Numbered from the stretch's first letter, positions 10,474-22,400 are shown. The stretch is 64,000 nt of DNA from Symbiodinium natans (GCA_905221605.1 CAJNDS010001225.1:33501-97500), one strand, 5' to 3'. Translations and numbers: made by a program. Notes: a model not told the origin generated them from the letters alone.

Positions 10474-11417
10474 GCTTGCGATTCAAGCATGGAACCGCTG
10501 TGGTTGAGGAGGGTCTGGGGTTGAGGGTTTAGGGGGCTTAGGATGCGGATTCGGGATGTCAACTCGTTGAAAACCTGCTGCTTCACCTCCAGGGCGCCGT
10601 GACGAGCTTCCCCGATAATGTTGCCTCTGAACTGCTGGACCTGGGTTTTCTCGCCCCTGTCGCTAAGGGAGTTCTGTGTCACAAATGCCCTTGGAAGACA
10701 GCAATCGTCCTCACCTCCCCTTCCCCTTCCCCCCCCCCCCCCCCCCCCCCCCTCAGAGGACAGCGAGGCAAAGGAGAGTGGACATGCTCGGCCAAGACTG
10801 GCCCGATCCAACACGAGATACTCCCGTCTTCTTCCCTTGGCTCTCCGTGGCTTTGTTTGGAGCGGCTTTGAAGGTTTGGGGCTGATGGTGCTTTGTTCAC
10901 AGGTGGTGAAAGGGCGGTGTAGGCTAGTCGCCTTGCCTTCGATGCGATGAAGAAGCACAACTCCTAGGCTCGCTTCTTGAAGGGTCATCCGAGATTTGCT
11001 TAGGGCCTGTAAGACTTGGGGCTGGCATTTCCCACACATCATACCCTGAACCCTGCACACCCGGTGGGCACCCAGGTCGACGACCCCGCACCACAGGTCA
11101 TGGAATGCCTTGCAAAGGGAGGAAGGCGACACGCGCCCAGTCCTTCTCTGGGCCCCTGGGGGTTTCTTGGCGGGGGTGAGAGGGCTCCGGTGCGCCCTAC
11201 CCACGACCGCCGCAGAACGTGGCGTTCTTCTTGCTTTCGGGTTCAGGTGGCTTTGGGGTTCGCATGGCTTCTTGGGCTTTAGCGTTATGTAAGGGCTGTG
11301 AATCAGGGGTAGGGATGTCAGTGAACGGCAGAACAACTTGGGGAGGCGAAGAACGACTCGCCAGGGAGCTCGCTGCCGCGGAATAATTTCGACCCAAGGA
11401 CTGACATTCTCAGACAC
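10455..11417 (-). CDS. Long open frame, possibly containing real exons
   Basis: An open minus-strand reading of 320 codons crosses a CCCTAAA tract and a C/G homopolymer (10733-10752), so it is not one exon. Two parts look protein-like: about 10545-10690 (GEKTQVQQFRGNIIGEARHG, EVKQQVFNELTSRIRIL) and about 10930-11010 (SKSRMTLQEASLGVVLLHR). No family was recognised. Confidence 0.3.
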   Translation of the reverse strand: MSENVSPWVEIIPRQRAPWRVVLRLPKLFCRSLTSLPLIHSPYITLKPKKPCEPQSHLNPKARRTPRSAAVVGRAHRSPLTPAKKPPGAQRRTGRVSPSSLCKAFHDLWCGVVDLGAHRVCRVQGMMCGKCQPQVLQALSKSRMTLQEASLGVVLLHRIEGKATSLHRPFTTCEQSTISPKPSKPLQTKPRRAKGRRREYLVLDRASLGRACPLSFASLSSEGGGGGGGGRGRGGEDDCCLPRAFVTQNSLSDRGEKTQVQQFRGNIIGEARHGALEVKQQVFNELTSRIRILSPLNPQPQTLLNHSGSMLESQALNPKP

Positions 11418-11546
11418 CCTGTTCTTCCGGGGCTTTGTGGTCTAGGCAACCCTATCAGTCATGTAAATCTCACAGATCCGATAAGCCTCAAACAAAGACC
11501 CTGAACCCTAAACCCGACATGCTCAACCTCAAGACCTGGGCCCTAA

Positions 11547-12380
11547 AAAACATCCGTTCGGCCGTCTTCGTAGCCGGCGATGTCGTGAAGCTCTTGTAAG
11601 ACCCGTCCCCGTGCTAGGCACCACCATGAGCGCGTACGAAAGGTTGGGGCTTCTGTAGAGCCGGACGAGGACTTGGGGTTTACAAGATTAATGGGGCTCT
11701 CGAGGTTCCACACAAGAAGTCGTTTAGGGGTTTAGGGTTTAGGGCTTAAGCGAGTTCAGGGTACTGGCCTTCGTGGCGGCTGGCGCGAAGGCGCCACTGA
11801 GGGTGCTTCTTTGAGCACACAGGATGCATGCTTTCCCCACCAGGGGCCCGAAATCCCTCCAGACGCTCAAATCCCCGAAGCCCTGGCTCTTCATGGCTCG
11901 AGCCAAGCAGAAGTTGGTGGCTTCAGGGACTACCTGTCCAACACCAGGACCTCTTGAAATGTCGTGAAAGTCACATCTCCAAGCCGGCCATCAGCGCAGG
12001 AAGCCTAAGATAACCCGGCCTCTCGAAGTTAGCCGCGTTAGCCACGCAGGGCGCGAGCCTCAAACCTGGACCCCAGGCATCAAGATGGAGCTTGCTGCTT
12101 GCCTTTTGAGAGACCGATGCGAACTCCATCAGCTTGTTCGGGTTCATGCAAAGCCGAGCGGAAGCTGAGTTCACAAATGCCAGCCAGTTTGGGAGGACAG
12201 CTGAGATCTGGAGATGGATCCCTCTGCACGCGCTGCGCCCAGAAGGTTCCCTAGAAAGGAGGCCTATAATCCACGTGGGCTCAGCCTTCGCGCAGAAGTC
12301 TGCGGACAACCCCGGCCAGGTTTATACGCGCAGCCCTCCACCGGCAGCCTGCACCTTCTGCACATGAGGTCGAGCTTTAA
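11547..12380. repeat. Segmental duplication, copy 2
   Basis: Diverged partner of 6640-7480, about 4.9 kb away in the same orientation. It has a longer minus-strand open frame (11971-12309) than copy 1, containing LPNWLAFVNSASARLCMN. Confidence 0.6.
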
Positions 12381-12519
12381 AGGCAAATTGGGACCCTGTT
12401 GGAAATTCTTCGGGGCAGACTGGACGCACCTCTACACATGTACGGACTGCCCATGGCAAGGATGGCAGGAGGAAAGGCAGAGAAGGGGTCATAGGGTCAT
12501 TAGGGTCTGTGGGAGCTGA

Positions 12520-15500
12520 GGCTCAATCCTCCAAGAAGCTGCCCTTGGGCAGACGTCGACTCTAAGGTCTCCAAGAATGGCAACTCCTCTCTCTCAGCCA
12601 ACACAGGCCCCCCAAGGTGCAGGCGGCCATATAAGTAGGGTTTTATAATATGGACCCGAGGTTTAGTCTGCCTTATAGGGTTTCATATTCTAAGCTTCTA
12701 GGGAGCCAGATGAGGAGCTGGAAGGTGGTGAAGTTTTCATCAGAGCCCGGACGCACCTCCCGATGTTGGGCGGGGACAAGCTCTGGGCCTTGCCCGCAAG
12801 AGGCGATGGGGCGGCGAGGACGCAGACCCTAAACCGCCCCCCCTAGGCCCTGAGCCCTAAAAGCCCTAAACTCCCAAAGTCGGTGGTGGTTTCGTGGCAC
12901 AGAAAGTCTACCAAAGAGCCAGAGAACCTGTGCTGTCGCGCACGGGTCAGCTTTTGCCGCGGCGGCTGACCTTTCAGAGAATCGGCTGCAAGGACAACTC
13001 TGCGGATGTAAGTGGGCTCAGGTGGTGCAGGGCTTACGGCCGTTTTTGAGGGTTTAGGGTTTAGGGTTTAGGGGTTTGGGGTTTAGGGTTTAGGGTCTAG
13101 GGTTTAGGGCAACATGTGCAGGCCCATGGCAGCCCTGCTGCCCTGGCCTCTCTCCTGACCTGCGCTGAAGCTAAGACACAAGGAGCCTAAGGCCACCAGA
13201 AACTCCTTTCATTGCAGGCCTTCTAAGCCAGGAACCCTTTGGCGACAATTCTCCGGCTCTCAAACCTCAGACCAGCGAAATGTCTGATTCTTGAGCTCTC
13301 AAGTCGCAGGGCCCCTGTGCAGGACGTCTCCAAGATCAGGGCGAACGCATGGACAACGCAAAGGTTTCTAGGGCTCAGGGGGCCTGAGGGTGTAGGTTTA
13401 GAGTTTAGAGGGTTCTGGGCTTCTAGGGCTTAGGGTTTAATAGTCTGTGTATGTGCCCTGCCTCATGTCTCGCCAGTGGTGTGCAGCCTCAACCTCCACA
13501 ACACTTGGACTCGCCAAAGCGTGGCCGAGACCATCCCCTGGCATCCGATCTACTTTCCCCAAATTCTGCCTTAGCTACATATGACCTTAAAAGGGGCCTT
13601 ATTCTACTCATTTTCCCGACGCAGGGGGTTGAGGTTCATGTTGGGGAGTGCTTATAGCAGAGGACTCCTGTATCTTGATTCTTAGCGAAACTCTGCCAGC
13701 AGCCTCTGCGCAGTGAGAGGCTCCCTTAAGGGCCAAGTGCGCGGCCGGCCCCAAAGATCAGCAGACCTTCTGGGGCCTCCAGGGCACAAGAAACCCAAAG
13801 GAGCCAGACTTCAGCCCTGGTTTAGGGTTTAGGGTTTAGGGTTTAGGGTTTAGGGTTTAGGGTTTAGGGACCTTGCTGGCTGAAAAGCAAGGTCATGCAA
13901 AGTCCACGCGGACGCCTGCTGAAGGCAGATTGTCAGGGGGAGTGTGCCGGGCTCATTGGGTTCGAAGCCCTCCTGGACTTGGTCGCCCTTGCTGTTTGGG
14001 TCTGGTCAGACACACCGCAGCATGCAAAGTGCTATGTGAGGAGCAGGCATGCGGATGAGGGCTTTAATCTTGGGGATGGGGGTCTATTGTGGGTCTATAT
14101 GTTTCCAGGGTGGCTAGTGCGCCCAGGTGTGCTGGCAAATGTGCGGGGCCCTTAGGCCTTAGGCGAGACTTTGCAGCGACCGTCAGCTGTAAGAGAAGGG
14201 CAGCCCCACTGAAGCCATCCGGCATCGAAAGCCCAAGGAGCTCACTCGTTGCTGCAGGCAATCCAGGCAGGAGCCGGCTACACGAGCTTCCGCTGCTGCC
14301 TCCCTCTTAACCCGCTTGTCTTCCAGTGACTGCCGTGTTGCTCCTCAAAGGCTCAGGGAAGCCACTGTGCCAGTTACATCCCCAGAAAACGCCCTAAAAC
14401 ATCGCCCTGGGCCCTGAAACCCATGGGGGCCTTGATCACGAAGTTGTCGTAGCCCAGGGCTTTCGGAATGGCAAGCGTGGCGAGGTGGCATACCCCAAAC
14501 CCTCTAAACTCTAAACCGTGAGGTTTAGAGTTTAGAGTTTGGTAGTGCGGCCCCAGGGGATGGGGGGCTCTAGCAACTGCCGAGCAGAAGCAAGCACGCT
14601 CATGAATGACATCCAGTTTGCCTTGGTCCTCTCTAGGATGATTTGCTGGGCTTCAGGCACTAGACCCTTAAGAGTAACCTAGGCATTTCAAAGGGCACTA
14701 AGGGCACCCCTTCTTGGTTTAAAGGGGGCTATATGAGGGAACCCAAGAACACCAAGCCTCAACCGCTCGGAACTTTCCAGCGGAGACTTCGGCTGAACAC
14801 CCAGCCTTAGGACTACTCGAATGACGAGCAAGGCGCAGGCAACGTGAATGGGATGGAATCATCTCTAAACCCCAAACCCTCTGCTGCCGCTGCACATGTT
14901 CCCGTTGAAGAAAGAGGCGGAAGAGCTCCAGCACAGTCTCCTTCGAAAGGCGTTTGCATGAGATGAAGGCCAGTTCGAAGATAGGATCCGTTTTCAGAAT
15001 GAGTGTCCTTTCTTTCTTGGGGATTTGGGGATGGAGGTCCCGGTTGTAACCACGGCCTTGTGTTTGGTGAGTGCCCGGCGTTGGCCACCAGAAAGAGGCC
15101 GCGCACCGCATCTTTATGATGCCTGAGCACCTTTCATGTCCACAGTTGCAAGTGCCACAGCTCACGCAGCGGGAGCATGCGCGCGCAGCAAGAACCCTCA
15201 CACCATGGCTGTCAAGCACTCATCTCTTCCAAGGAGATGCATACACGCTGAGAAGCTCGTCGCTGGGAAGCTCGACACCCCCAACCGGCGGCATCTATGG
15301 CAATGGCTCGCCATCGCATCCTACAAGCCCTAACCCTAAACTCTGAACCCTAAACCCTAAACCCTGATTGCTTCTAAACCCTGAACCCGTAATCGATCTG
15401 GAGCCATGACAAAGGACTGCTGCTCAGAGCACAAGAAGTGCCGCCTTCATGTGGCACACCATACAACAATTAGGGCACCGGAAGTCTCCAGGCGATGCGC

Positions 15501-17000
15501 AACCCATGTGCTGGCTTGTCACGCGGTGCCTATAGGTTCTCCCCTTCAAGCTGACATCCAGACGGAGTTCCAGGAGGTTGCGTGCAGGGCGGGTTTTAGC
15601 ACGTTTTTCTGACATCCAGAGAATCGAACAACACAGACAGGTACATCCACTTCGACGCTTGGAACGCGGAGCAAGTGCGTGTTCTGTCTATCCGGCTGCT
15701 GGCAAGGACAGGCCCTGACCCGAGTGCTGAAGAGACGCGCACCTCTTTGCAGGAAGGCCGGCGGTGGATGGGCCGGCAGGGATTCCGACAAGACTGAAAG
15801 AAGCCATGTGCTTGCAGATGATGCCAAAAGTCCTAGGGTGCTCATGGAACTTGGTTGAAGGTACTTCTGCCGCACCAGGCCCACGTCGTCACATGTTAGG
15901 TGAATGATCCTCAGTCGACGCCTTGCGTGCAGCAACTGCGGCTATCAGACTGCCGAAGGGCACACCTCCCAGCTATGAACGCTCACTGCTCAAAGCCTTA
16001 TCTAAACTGTGTACCCTTTTCGGGTACCCTAGCAAGAAGGCTCGGAAGGCTCCGTGCTATGATAGGAACCCCAACAGACACCTTGATTCAGAGAAATCCC
16101 CTTAGAGAGTTCTTAAGTATCTTTGGCCGGCATCTAAGTTAGCCAACAGCAACACCTGCCATAAGATCACAGTGGCAGCAATCAGCCGAGAAGAGCCCTG
16201 CCGCCAGGGAACACAACGACCTAATGACCAGGCGCATTCAAGAACAGTCTTTCTCGGGGTCGAGTCGGCTTTGGACCAAGGTTCAGGCGCGCCTGCCAGC
16301 TGAAGAGGTCAAGCAACTTGGGATTTAGGAACTCTAAGGCAACTCCGTGCAGAGAAGCCTTTGGCGCTTCCTGCTGCAGGCACCAGAACTGGCAAGGAGG
16401 TGAAGGGGGCACGACCGATGAGTAGGAGCCACCATCCGCCAAAAGCACGTGAGCATCACATGCCACATGCCTTTAGTGGGCACGTCGCAGCTGTGGCATA
16501 AAGATTCCCTGGAACTCATGACGCCTTGCAGCCCCGAAGGCAATCCGTACCATGGCAAGATAGCTGCATCAAACAGCCTCTGGTGGCTCCGCACACTAAA
16601 CCTTCAACCCTAAACTCCCTACACCCCTAAAACCCTGAACCCCGAATCCTCGCATCTTGAAGCCCGCATCTGAAGTCTGCGAGGGAATCATAGTCGGGGT
16701 ATCCAGAACCTCAAGCCTTTCGGCGACGATGACCCTCCTCCTGGGCTTTGCCAACGAAGACCTCCCGCCAAGGAGCATCAATCTGCCTTCTTGTCGCACA
16801 ACCGAAGCCCTAAACCCTAAACCCTAAACCCTAAAGCCCAAACCCTCAACCCTTAAACCCTATGAAGCCACAAAGATGACCGCTTGGCCGGATGCTCAGC
16901 CCAGCGAGATTTTCGGATCGCAGAATGTCGAGAGACGGTTCAGGGACAAGATTCGCAAGGTGCGGATCCTCAAAGCCCAAACCCAGCAGGTGTTTAAATA
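12520..17000. other. Stretch with few repeats and unresolved exons
   Basis: Protein-like minus-strand fragments are 14860-15010 (KTDPIFELAFISCKRL then SKETVLELFRLFLQREHVQR) and 15424-15615 (NLLELRLDVSLKG, then a Cys/His cluster CPNCCMVCHMK). None could be assigned or joined. Short tracts lie at 13050-13110, 13819-13869 and 16808-16860. Confidence 0.35.
13819..13869. repeat. TTTAGGG tract
   Basis: Seven perfect units. Confidence 0.9.
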
Positions 17001-17603
17001 GGGCTTAAGGTTTAGGGTTTAGGGTTTAGGGTTAGGGTTTGGGGCTTGAGTGTTGTGCTCAAGAGCTTGCACAAACCCTTGCGAACGCCCGATTTCGGGC
17101 CTTGGCGATTGCAGGACTCCCCTGCCTGTGCCGTACACAGGGTGGGGGATGTTCAGGGTGTTCAGGTGCTAGGAGCTTTCTGTCCTCTAAAATGACCCAG
17201 CTTCCCATGAGCTCATTTTTGAAAGCGCCACAAAAATGCGCAGTGAGCAAAATCTGCTCAAGCCTTTGTGTGCTACCGGTCTCCTAAACCCAAAACCCTA
17301 AGCCCCCACTGAGATCGTGGTTGATGATATTCACAGTGAGTTTCTGGCCCAGGATGTCGGTGTCCTGGCCCCCAGCGCATTCACCTGACGAGAAGTCAGG
17401 GATCAGGGTCGGCTCTATAAACTCTGGACTCTACACCCTATAGACCTAAACCACTGTCCTCTGAGCCCCCAAAAACCCTAACCCCTAAAACCCTAAACCC
17501 TCAACCCTAAACCCCATGTAAAGGCCCAAGCATAGCGGGCATATTCGGCACGTATTGTTTGGGGGAGCATCTGCAAGGTTTGGGTCGGGAGGTCCCTTAG
17601 GTC

Positions 17604-17672
17604 TAGGGTTTAGGGTTTAGGGTTTAGGGTTTAGGGTTTAGGGTTTAGGGTTTAGGGTTTAGGGTTTAGGGT
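17604..17672. repeat. TTTAGGG tract
   Basis: Ten perfect units. Further short tracts of both orientations lie at 17824-17862 (CCCTAAA) and 17961-17999 (TTTAGGG), the latter touching a family B element. Confidence 0.9.
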
Positions 17673-18000
17673 TGGCAACCACCCAAAAAACTACAAGGGT
17701 TTAGGGTTCAGGGTTGAGGGAGATACCCTAAGGGCCGAAGACCCTATCATAGAAGGCGTTTGATCTGTTTTGGTGGAGACCTGCTTACTTTGGATCTTGG
17801 CCCCTGAGGTTTGTGGCACTTCAACCCTAAACCCTAAACCCTAAACCCTAAACCCTAAACCCCCACGAAAGTGCTAAAAAAAGGGCCGGTGAGTTCAAGG
17901 ACTGACCTGGATCCTGCAGAACGCGATTCTCGGGGGGGTTCATGGCCCAAGTTCCCCCTTAAGGTTTAGGGTTTAGGGTTTAGGGTTTAGGGTTTAGGGT

Positions 18001-18439
18001 CCGCCGACCCTGGCGGCGTGTTGGATGGGTTTGAGGAGGTGAAAACCTCCCTCTTTCCCTCCTTACCCCCCAAAACGCGGGGGGGGGGGGGGGGGGGGGG
18101 GGGGGGTCGGTGCACAATTTTTTCGTGGAGGACCGCACCACCCGCCCTCAGCAAAATCATTCCGACCCCCCCCCCTACCCCCCCCCCCTACCCCCCCCCC
18201 CCGCTGCCCCCCCCCCCCCGGCTACCCCCCCCCTGCCCCCCCCCCCCTCCCCTCCCCCCTCCCCCCCCTCTGTCTTTTCTTTCGGGCTGCCTTCTGGGCT
18301 GTTTGGGTCCTGGTGCCACCCCCCCCCCCCCCCCCAAAGTTTCACGGAACTCTGCCGAGCAGGCTGACCTTTCAGCGAGCAGGCTGACCTTTCAACTATG
18401 CTCCAGCGGGGTCGGCGGCTTGAGCCGGAGGCTCTTAAA
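18001..18439. mobile_element. Family B element (GC-rich, poly-G/poly-C core)
   Basis: Left end CCGCCGACCCTGGCGGCGTG; right end GGGGTCGGCGGCTTGAGCC then GGAGGCTCTTAAA. The core holds CCCCAAAACGCGGGGG followed by a long G run, then C-rich runs separated by single bases. Four copies occur in the window. The G/C runs create spurious poly-Pro and poly-Gly ORFs. Confidence 0.8.
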
Positions 18440-18654
18440 TTTAGGGTTTAGGGTTTAGGGATTCGGTGGACGTTACCCCTGATACTAGCAGTCCTTAAAA
18501 GCGATGATAGTACCCCTTCCAGTATAATCCTACTGAGGACTGTTAGTACAAGGGGGAACATCCCAAACCCCATGTCTGACTGCACTTCTCTCCTCCTTGT
18601 CATATTGCAAATCCGTGGATTTACTTGCCATACACATTAGGTGTAGTATGTATA

Positions 18655-18658
18655 TGTC

Positions 18659-18689
<31 letters not shown>

Positions 18690-18712
18690 TGTATCATATA
18701 TTTATATAAAAA
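18655..18712. repeat. AT microsatellite
   Basis: (AT)n from about 18660 with a mirror-like TATACATATATGTATCATATA tail. Similar AT runs lie at 25978-25996, 36551-36562 and 63036-63080. Confidence 0.85.
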
Positions 18713-19129
18713 TCTGAAGTGTGTATAATCATAACACGTCAAGAGACTCTTCGCCCTACAGTTGCCCGCCCGGCCTCACAGCGCTGCAAAGGGGACCACC
18801 GCACCGCGCGAATGCAAGTCGGGCGAGAAACTCGCCCGACATCGTGAGGGCGGAGGCGGGTTAGGGATTATAGGGTACAGTGAAACTGTTAATTGGCATT
18901 GTCAGGCTCTTCTTGCTGCACATAAGTCCAGAAGATCTAAGGAGCGGAAACAAGCTCGCAGATTGCTTCCGATTTGCCTCATCGCCGGATACCCAAGTTG
19001 GCGCTTGGGCTTGTGGAAGTCAACCCGGATCTTGAATCGACCTGCTTTCTGGGCAGGGTGGGCTGGTGGACGGTGATGGGGCACCGAGCTGCGTGAACCT
19101 TGACAGCATTTGCGGCCGCACTTCACCAG

Positions 19130-19205
19130 GGCCGCCTCGCTATTTCACCAGGGCGACCTCGCTGGGAGGGGGTACCTCGCAATTTCGTCAGTGACCTCGC
19201 TGGAT
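19130..19205. repeat. Short tandem repeat with unit of about 23-30 bp
   Basis: Three imperfect units of TTTCACCAGGGCGACCTCGC. An adjoining minus-strand open reading at 19262-19400 (LPKSGDLWHCGLRLHSLVKP) is protein-like but unplaced. Confidence 0.55.
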
Positions 19206-19483
19206 CTACTCTCAGCCTTGCGTGTGCTCTCTGTACCAGACCCCGGGATGGTCCTTTCAAGTTCGCATCAGGGCCATCGGATGATGCGCAATAGGTGGCT
19301 TGGGCACAAGCTTCGTGAAGCTCAGCCATTTGTAAGGTTTAACAAGACTGTGCAGGCGAAGGCCACAGTGCCACAGATCTCCGCTCTTTGGAAGGACCCC
19401 TGAGTGTTGACGTCAAAGCCCTCGGTTCCTTTCTAGTGCCCACAGGTTAGGACCAGAGGCCCAGTATGTCGGGCCTGGAGTGC

Positions 19484-19609
19484 CTTAGTAGCCCAGTAAC
19501 CATCTCATATTAAGGGCGCCCTTCTTTGGGTTGGTTTCTTTTGCAAGGGAACCAGAACCCCAAAAGAAAAAAAAAAAAAGGAACAAGGGTACCACTCCGG
19601 GCTACCGAG
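19484..19609. mobile_element. Family A introner-like element, intact copy without tract
   Basis: Ends CTTAGTAGCCCAGTAACC and GGTACCACTCCGGGCTACCGAG. GTGC directly abuts both sides (19480-19483 and 19610-19613), which is a clean 4-bp target duplication. The inside carries GGGCGCCCTTCTTTGGGTTGG and AACCCCAAAAG, shared with copies at 33951 and 38324. On the minus strand, protein-like sequence (PAKARPDRPEVGIW) runs up to the element. Confidence 0.8.
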
Positions 19610-19770
19610 GTGCCAAATGCCGACTTCCGGCCTGTCGGGCCTGGCTTTGGCCGGCGTCACCAGGAGTCGACATGACCCGCACTGCAGTTGGCGTTGCCTT
19701 ACTTCTCCAACAACGGGGCAAGAACATGTGGTACAGTTTCTACTTCGCAAAAATTACAACTAAGTACCAT

Positions 19771-19875
19771 GCACCCCTAAACCCCTAAACCCCTAAACCC
19801 CTAAACCCCTAAACCCCTAAACCCCTAAACCCCTAAACCCCTAAACCCCTAAACCCCTAAACCCCAAACCCTAAA
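19771..19875. repeat. CCCCTAAA octamer array
   Basis: About twelve units of the 8-bp variant in perfect register, ending with two heptamers. A homogeneous variant array implies local amplification. Confidence 0.9.
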
Positions 19876-19879
19876 TACA

Positions 19880-20325
19880 ACAAGATTGATGTTCGTTAAA
19901 GTTGACCATTCTCGGTAGGTAAGTTGCAGGATGTGCTGCACCAGACTGGGGTGTCTGTAGAAGCACCTCGGACGCACGAGGTGAAAGCACGCGAATCGTG
20001 CAGCAAACCTTTGCTCAAGGTCTACAGGGTACAGGGTTGAGGGTTTAGGTTTGTAAGACGGCCCTCCACCCAAAACCAACAGCAGCACCGTGAGAAGGCA
20101 AGCGTCCCATTTTCCGCGTTCTTCCAGCACTGCTGGCGCAAGCAAAACCCCGGCAGGTAGGCTTCAAATGAATAAAACTTCAGGGTTTAGGGTTTAGGGC
20201 TTAGGGTTTAGGGTTTAGGGTTTAGGGCCCTGCGTGGACGAGGGACTCTCGGTGTACCATCCCCGAGGTGCCCTTTCTGGGGATGCCAGGAATTGCCCAA
20301 ACTCTTCAGGTTGCACGGGAGAAGC
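19880..20325 (-). CDS. Possible 3-exon gene fragment, unknown product
   Basis: Exon 20229-20325 reads ASPVQPEEFGQFLASPERAP then RGWYTESPSSTQ and ends phase 1 at a GC donor that opens straight into a TTTAGGG tract. The next exon (about 20060-20140) can be entered in phase in two ways. One gives AVLEERGKWDACLLTVLLL and the other a Cys-rich reading with CLRQQCWKNAENGT. A last piece reaches about 19880, bounded by the octamer array. The choice of frame cannot be settled here and no family was recognised. Confidence 0.35.
20184..20228. repeat. TTTAGGG tract
   Basis: Six units ending exactly at the GC donor of the neighbouring exon on the minus strand. Confidence 0.85.
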
Positions 20326-20356
20326 CTACGTCGCCTGTGGGAACATACAAGGGCAC

Positions 20357-20423
20357 GGTTTAGGGTTTAGGGTTTAGGGTTTAGGGTTTAGGGGTTAGGG
20401 TTTAGGGTTTAGGGTTTAGGGCC
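20357..20423. repeat. TTTAGGG tract
   Basis: Nine units with one TTTAGGGG. It lies on the other side of the exon at 20229-20325. Confidence 0.9.
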
Positions 20424-20478
20424 TTTGTGGCTCCTGGGTGCTAAGGTTGCATCGTGCCCGACTAAATTGCAAAACCCT

Positions 20479-20762
20479 ACTTGGAGGTTCAGGGTACTTA
20501 GTGACCCATCAGAAGTGTAACTATAACCCACATATAAGCCCCTTAAGTACCCTAATAGGGCTATAAGTGGGTTATAAGTACAGCTATAAGTGGGTGGTTA
20601 GGGTTTAGGGTTTAGGGTTTAGGGATTAGGGTTTAGGGTTTAGGGTTTAGGGTTTAGGGTTTAGGGTTTAGGGTTTAGGGTTTAGGGTTTAGGGTTTAGG
20701 GTTTAGGCTTTAGGGTTTTGGGTTAAGGGTTAAGGGTTACTAAGTACCATGAACCTCCAAGT
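20479..20762. mobile_element. Family C element carrying a large TTTAGGG tract
   Basis: Ends ACTTGGAGGTTCAGGGTACTT and AAGTACCATGAACCTCCAAGT. About 110 bp of element sequence is followed by roughly 20 heptamers (20588-20737) before the right end. Compare the tract-free copy at 54114-54239. Confidence 0.75.
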
Positions 20763-20807
20763 AAACTCATGGCCTTTGGAGCTGAAGCCGTTTAGTGACT
20801 TGCTTTG

Positions 20808-20891
20808 AACCCTAAACCCTAAACCCTAAACCCTAAACCCTAAACCCTAAACCCTAAACCCTAAACCCTAAACCCTAAACCCTAAACCCTC
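20808..20891. repeat. CCCTAAA tract
   Basis: Twelve perfect units, opposite in orientation to the tract ending 70 bp earlier. Confidence 0.92.
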
Positions 20892-21185
20892 AAGCGTGGC
20901 GTACACGATGATTTGCTTAATAAGAACTCCCCTCCCATTCCCCCCACACAAGACAAGTCTCTGCCAGCCACCACTCATGAGGGTAGGTGCCGTCAGAACG
21001 ATCTCTGTCTAGAGGGTTCCTGAACTTAAGCTATCCGAGCCCCAAATTTTTGCATTCACATCAAACAGCAAACGAAACAATATTCTCACCCACATCGCAA
21101 AAACCTAAAGCCTATAAACCCTAAACCCTGAACTCCGGAAGCCTGTGAGCCGAGAATCCCTGCACTACTCCACAGAATCCTGCAG

Positions 21186-21296
21186 CCCTAAACCCTAAAC
21201 CCTACACCCTAGACCCTAAACCCTAAACCCGAAACCCTAAACCCTAAACCCTAAACCCTAAACCCTAAACCCTAAACCCTAAACCCTAAACCCTAA
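21186..21296. repeat. CCCTAAA tract
   Basis: About fifteen units with single ACACCCT, AGACCCT and CCCGAAA variants. Confidence 0.9.
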
Positions 21297-21449
21297 CCCC
21301 AACCCAGCCATGCCAGAGCAGCGGTTTGAGCTTCAGGGCTTTTGTGATGATAGGGCCTAGAAGGTTTAGGGGGTTTAAGGTTTAGTCTAGAGTTTAGGGT
21401 TTTAGGGTTTAGGCTTTGTAGGGTTTCAGGGTTTCGGCTTTGTAGGGTT

Positions 21450-21532
21450 TAGGGTTTTTAGGGTTTAGGGTTTAGGGTTTAGGGTTTATAGGGTTTATAG
21501 GGTTTATAGGGTTTAGGGTTTAGGGTTTAGGG
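21450..21532. repeat. TTTAGGG tract with TTTATAGGG units
   Basis: The heptamer and the nonamer alternate in blocks, showing stepwise conversion between variants. Confidence 0.85.
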
Positions 21533-21633
21533 CTTAAGGTAGAATAGCCTCATGCCCCGGCACTCCAGCTGGCCAAGGCCGCCGGCGTCTTGTCGCAGCG
21601 CCGCTGAAGGGCCCATTGCCGAGGCAAGGCGTG

Positions 21634-21745
21634 CTGCTCGATGTTTTGTTGCTTTAGGGTTTAGGGTTTAGGGTTTAGGGTTTAGGGTTTAGGGTTTAGG
21701 GGCTGGAGGGTTTATGTGATGCTCGATGTTTTTGCTTGAGGGTTT
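21634..21745. repeat. Direct repeat flanking a TTTAGGG tract
   Basis: GCTCGATGTTTTGTTGCTT at about 21636 recurs as GCTCGATGTTTTTGCTT at about 21721. The tract at 21656-21701 lies between. It resembles a duplicated target. Confidence 0.65.
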
Positions 21746-22317
21746 AGGGTTTAGGTGTTTGCAGGCTTCAGGGCTAGGGTTTCGGGTTTGGAGGGAAGGT
21801 TTGAAGAAGGTCCGGAGGTCAGGATTTACGACAGAGCAACCGTGTCCTTAGCAGGGTACATGTCCAGATCCTCCTTTGGGCATATAGATGTGTCTACGCT
21901 AGGAGTCTATTTTCCCCGACTACGAAGAGTCTGATGAGAAACATCTAAACTGTATAGTTTCTTGATGGGACAGGGGCACAAGTACATCAAAGCTGAGGAC
22001 TTGTTGTGAGTCTCGCAGAGGGTTTAGGGTTCTCAGGGCTTCGGGTTTAATATAGGGGCGGGGGCTAGTATAGTACACATATAACAAGACCATGAGGGAA
22101 TACCATTAGCAATTATTCCGACCCCCATACTATAGGGTTGATAGGGCTAAGTGATCCTACGACTTCTGCTTGGCTGACCCGATGCACAAAGCCCTCCAGA
22201 CATAGAGCCCACCTCCAAAAGACCTGTGGGTGTGTCTAAGGCCCCTAAAGCCCTCCAGGCCCATACAACCGAAAGCAAGCATTAGACCCCCAAATCCTCA
22301 GGAGGTTACTTGGAGGT

Positions 22318-22400
22318 TCAGGGAATTAGCCCCTTAAGTACCCGAATAGGACTATAATTGGGTTTATAAGTACAGCTACTAAGTACCATGATCCTCCTAG
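22318..22400. mobile_element. Family C element, short copy
   Basis: ACTTGGAGGTTCAGGG ... AAGTACCATGATCCTCCTAG, with an internal block (TAGCCCCTTAAGTACCCGAATAGG) close to the copy at 20.5 kb. Confidence 0.65.
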
